Origin: Roseovarius spongiae
GTDB lineage: Bacteria; Pseudomonadota; Alphaproteobacteria; Rhodobacterales; Rhodobacteraceae
Reading direction: 5' to 3'
NCBI RefSeq assembly: GCF_003651245.1
Contig: NZ_RAPE01000002.1
Coordinates: 620,001-684,000 of the forward strand
Length of the DNA: 64,000 nucleotides
Below the pieces are notes generated by a model, which did no database searches, had not been told where the DNA came from, and worked only from the letters and a program-made list of their open reading frames with translations. The position numbers and the translations under genes were made by a program. Position 1 is the first letter of the stretch; each line of letters opens with the position of its first letter. Shown here piece by piece: positions 62,159-64,000 of this stretch.

Positions 62159-63913
62159 TTACACCAGGACCGCGCCGCCGGCCTTGATCGCGTCCTTGGT
62201 CGAGGCCTCGCCCAGCAGCATCTTGTTGTGCGGCTCGCCCGAAGGGATCATCGGGAAGCAGTTCTCGTGCTTTTCCACCAGGCAGTCGAAGATCACCGGG
62301 CCGTCGTGGTTCACCATCTCCATGATCGCGTCATCCAGATCGGCGGGGTCGTCGCACTTGATGCCCTTGGCGCCGAACGCCTCGGCCAGTTTCACGAAAT
62401 CCGGCAGCGCCTCGGACCAGGAATGCGAATACCGCTCGCCATGCAGCAATTCCTGCCATTGGCGCACCATCCCGAGCCGCTCGTTATTGAGAATGAACTG
62501 CTTGACCGGCAGGCGGAACTGCACGGCGGTGCCCATTTCCTGCATGTTCATCAGCCATGACGCCTCGCCCGCGACGTTGATCACGAGGCTGTCGGGATGC
62601 GCCATCTGCACGCCGATGGACGACGGAAAGCCGTAGCCCATCGTGCCCAGGCCGCCCGAGGTCATCCAGCGGTTCGGATCCTCGAAGCCGAGATACTGCG
62701 CCGCCCACATCTGGTGCTGGCCGACCTCGGTGCAGACATAGCGGTCATGATCCTTGGTCAGCGCCTCGAGCCGGGCAAGCGCGTGCTGGGGCTTGATCGT
62801 GGGACCGGACTGTTCGAACTTCAGGCAATCCACCTTGCGCCATTCGTCGATCTTGCCGCGCCACTTCGCCAGCGCCTCGCGGTTCATCTTGCGTCCGCGG
62901 CTCTTCCAGAGGTTCAGCATATCCTCAAGCACGTACGCCACATCGCCGACGATGGGGATGTCGGTCTTGATGACCTTGTTGATCGAGGACGGGTCGATAT
63001 CGATATGCGCCTTTTTCGAGCCCGGAGAGAACGCGTCGAGCCGCCCGGTGATCCGGTCGTCGAACCGTGCGCCGATGTTGATCATCAGGTCGCAGTCGTG
63101 CATCGCCATGTTCGCCTCGTAGAGGCCATGCATCCCCAGCATCCCGAGCCAGTGCTCGCCGCTCGCGGGATAGGCGCCGAGGCCCATCAGCGTCGAGGTG
63201 ATCGGCACATTGGTGGCGTCCACCAGCTCGCGCAGTAGCTGGCTTGCCGCCGGGCCGGAATTGATGACGCCGCCGCCGGTGTAGAAGATCGGACGTTTGG
63301 CGGTTTCGAGGGCGGCCACCAGTTCGGTGATGGCGTCCATGTCGCCCTTGACCTGCGGCTGGTAGTGGCCGGTGGACGTCTTCTGCGGGGGCGTGTAGGC
63401 GCCGCTGGCGAATTGCACGTCCTTGGGAATGTCCACCAGCACCGGGCCGGGACGCCCGGCGGTGGCGACGTGGAACGCCTCGTGCAGGATGCTCGAGAGC
63501 CGGTCGGTGTCCTTGACCAGCCAGTTATGCTTGGTGCAGGGCCGGGTGATGCCGACGGTGTCCGCCTCCTGGAAGGCGTCCGAGCCGATCATGAAGGTCG
63601 GCACCTGTCCGGTGAGCACGACGATCGGGATCGAATCCATCAGCGCGTCGGTGATGCCGGTCACGGCGTTGGTGGCGCCGGGGCCGGACGTGACCAGAAC
63701 GACGCCGGGTTTGCCGGTGGCGCGCGCATAGCCCTCGGCGGCGTGGACCGCGCCCTGTTCGTGCCGCACTAGGATGTGGCGGATCTCGTTCTGCTGGAAG
63801 ACCTCGTCATAGATCGGCAGCACCGCGCCGCCGGGGTAGCCGAACACGACGTCCACGCCCTGATCCCTGAGGGCCTGAACCACCATTTTCGCTCCGGTCA
63901 TCTGACGTGTCAT
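62159..63913 (-). CDS. ilvB: Acetolactate synthase large (catalytic) subunit
   Basis: ThDP- and FAD-dependent catalytic subunit, condensing pyruvate to 2-acetolactate or with 2-oxobutyrate. The 584-residue protein has [15 protein letters not shown] at the N-terminus and the catalytic Glu in [14 protein letters not shown]. In the ThDP-binding segment, a position usually Asp (GDA or GDG) reads GEASWLMN, as in other alphaproteobacterial enzymes. The ATG at 63913 has GGAG upstream; an in-frame extension reaches further but has no family similarity. The upstream terminator-like hairpin suggests attenuation. Confidence 0.95.
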   Translation of the reverse strand: MTRQMTGAKMVVQALRDQGVDVVFGYPGGAVLPIYDEVFQQNEIRHILVRHEQGAVHAAEGYARATGKPGVVLVTSGPGATNAVTGITDALMDSIPIVVLTGQVPTFMIGSDAFQEADTVGITRPCTKHNWLVKDTDRLSSILHEAFHVATAGRPGPVLVDIPKDVQFASGAYTPPQKTSTGHYQPQVKGDMDAITELVAALETAKRPIFYTGGGVINSGPAASQLLRELVDATNVPITSTLMGLGAYPASGEHWLGMLGMHGLYEANMAMHDCDLMINIGARFDDRITGRLDAFSPGSKKAHIDIDPSSINKVIKTDIPIVGDVAYVLEDMLNLWKSRGRKMNREALAKWRGKIDEWRKVDCLKFEQSGPTIKPQHALARLEALTKDHDRYVCTEVGQHQMWAAQYLGFEDPNRWMTSGGLGTMGYGFPSSIGVQMAHPDSLVINVAGEASWLMNMQEMGTAVQFRLPVKQFILNNERLGMVRQWQELLHGERYSHSWSEALPDFVKLAEAFGAKGIKCDDPADLDDAIMEMVNHDGPVIFDCLVEKHENCFPMIPSGEPHNKMLLGEASTKDAIKAGGAVLV

Positions 63914-63958
63914 CGCTTCGCTCCGTTCATGACATCCATCCATCCATTCGCTGCGCAC

Positions 63959-63984
63959 AAAAAAGCCCCCGAAATTCCGGGGGC
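63959..63984 (-). terminator. Intrinsic terminator / possible ilvB attenuator
   Basis: On the minus strand GCCCCCG pairs with CGGGGGC around the 6-base loop GAATTT, followed directly by TTTTTT. It is a strong textbook terminator about 45 bases before the ilvB start. It either ends an upstream gene outside the window or works as an attenuator; the leader peptide would lie beyond base 64000. Confidence 0.75.
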
Positions 63985-64000
63985 GCATGGGGTACCGTTA

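Overview
The window is high-GC, densely packed bacterial chromosome. It reads as an alphaproteobacterium of the Rhodobacterales (Rhodobacteraceae/Roseobacter type). The evidence is a circularly permuted two-piece tmRNA beside sspB, a hemA-type 5-aminolevulinate synthase behind a perfect FNR/FnrL box, a RodZ-like gene next to ispG, and small genes typical of this group (DUF4169, RHH_4, an acidic Rhodobacteraceae-specific protein). I see no tRNA or rRNA genes, IS elements, prophage genes or CRISPR array, so this looks like core plus metabolic-accessory chromosome rather than a mobile island. The genus cannot be named from the sequence alone.

Layout. 0-3 kb: end of a sterol-desaturase-family gene, an acyltransferase-3 membrane protein and a convergent, overlapping CPA1 Na+/H+ antiporter. 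3-8 kb (minus): selO, a GNAT acetyltransferase, a tightly coupled fumC/DUF4169/RHH run, sspB and the tmRNA gene ssrA with its own promoter. 8-13.5 kb: an acidic low-complexity protein, thiamine pyrophosphokinase, a DMT exporter and L-serine ammonia-lyase. 13.6-19.5 kb (minus): a BMP-family ABC transporter (binding protein, ATPase, two permeases) ending in a cytosine-deaminase-like amidohydrolase, which looks like a nucleobase/nucleoside salvage operon. 19.5-21 kb: tspO and a class I cytochrome c.

20.9-34.6 kb is a methylated-amine (betaine-like) catabolic region. A ProU-type ABC transporter is translationally coupled to a small-molecule kinase and a DMGDH-like FAD/GcvT oxidoreductase. A second kinase/DMGDH pair, a DeoR-type regulator coupled to an IMPase-family phosphatase, and a GlxA/GbdR-type AraC regulator complete it. 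The same half-sites, CAACAT...ATGTTG, occur in both divergent promoter regions. 34.7-41.1 kb (minus) is the most interesting run: nitrilase-family amidohydrolase, 919-aa PLP Orn/Lys/Arg decarboxylase, free-standing ATP-grasp ligase and C45 Ntn-hydrolase, with two large hairpins in its untranslated segments. I infer an amine-forming, amine-conjugating and deconjugating pathway.

41.3-58.5 kb: rhodanese, M20 peptidase, hemA, RodZ-like protein, ispG, two tandem DsbA-like proteins with an M48 metalloprotease, an aminotransferase, cell-wall amidase, PBP1A, prfB, an amidase and a DUF2189 membrane protein. 58.5-61.4 kb: a Rieske oxygenase with a coupled 72-aa protein and an XRE-family regulator, behind an intergenic region full of inverted repeats. 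61.5-64 kb: ilvH and ilvB, with an intrinsic terminator just upstream of ilvB that may be an attenuator.
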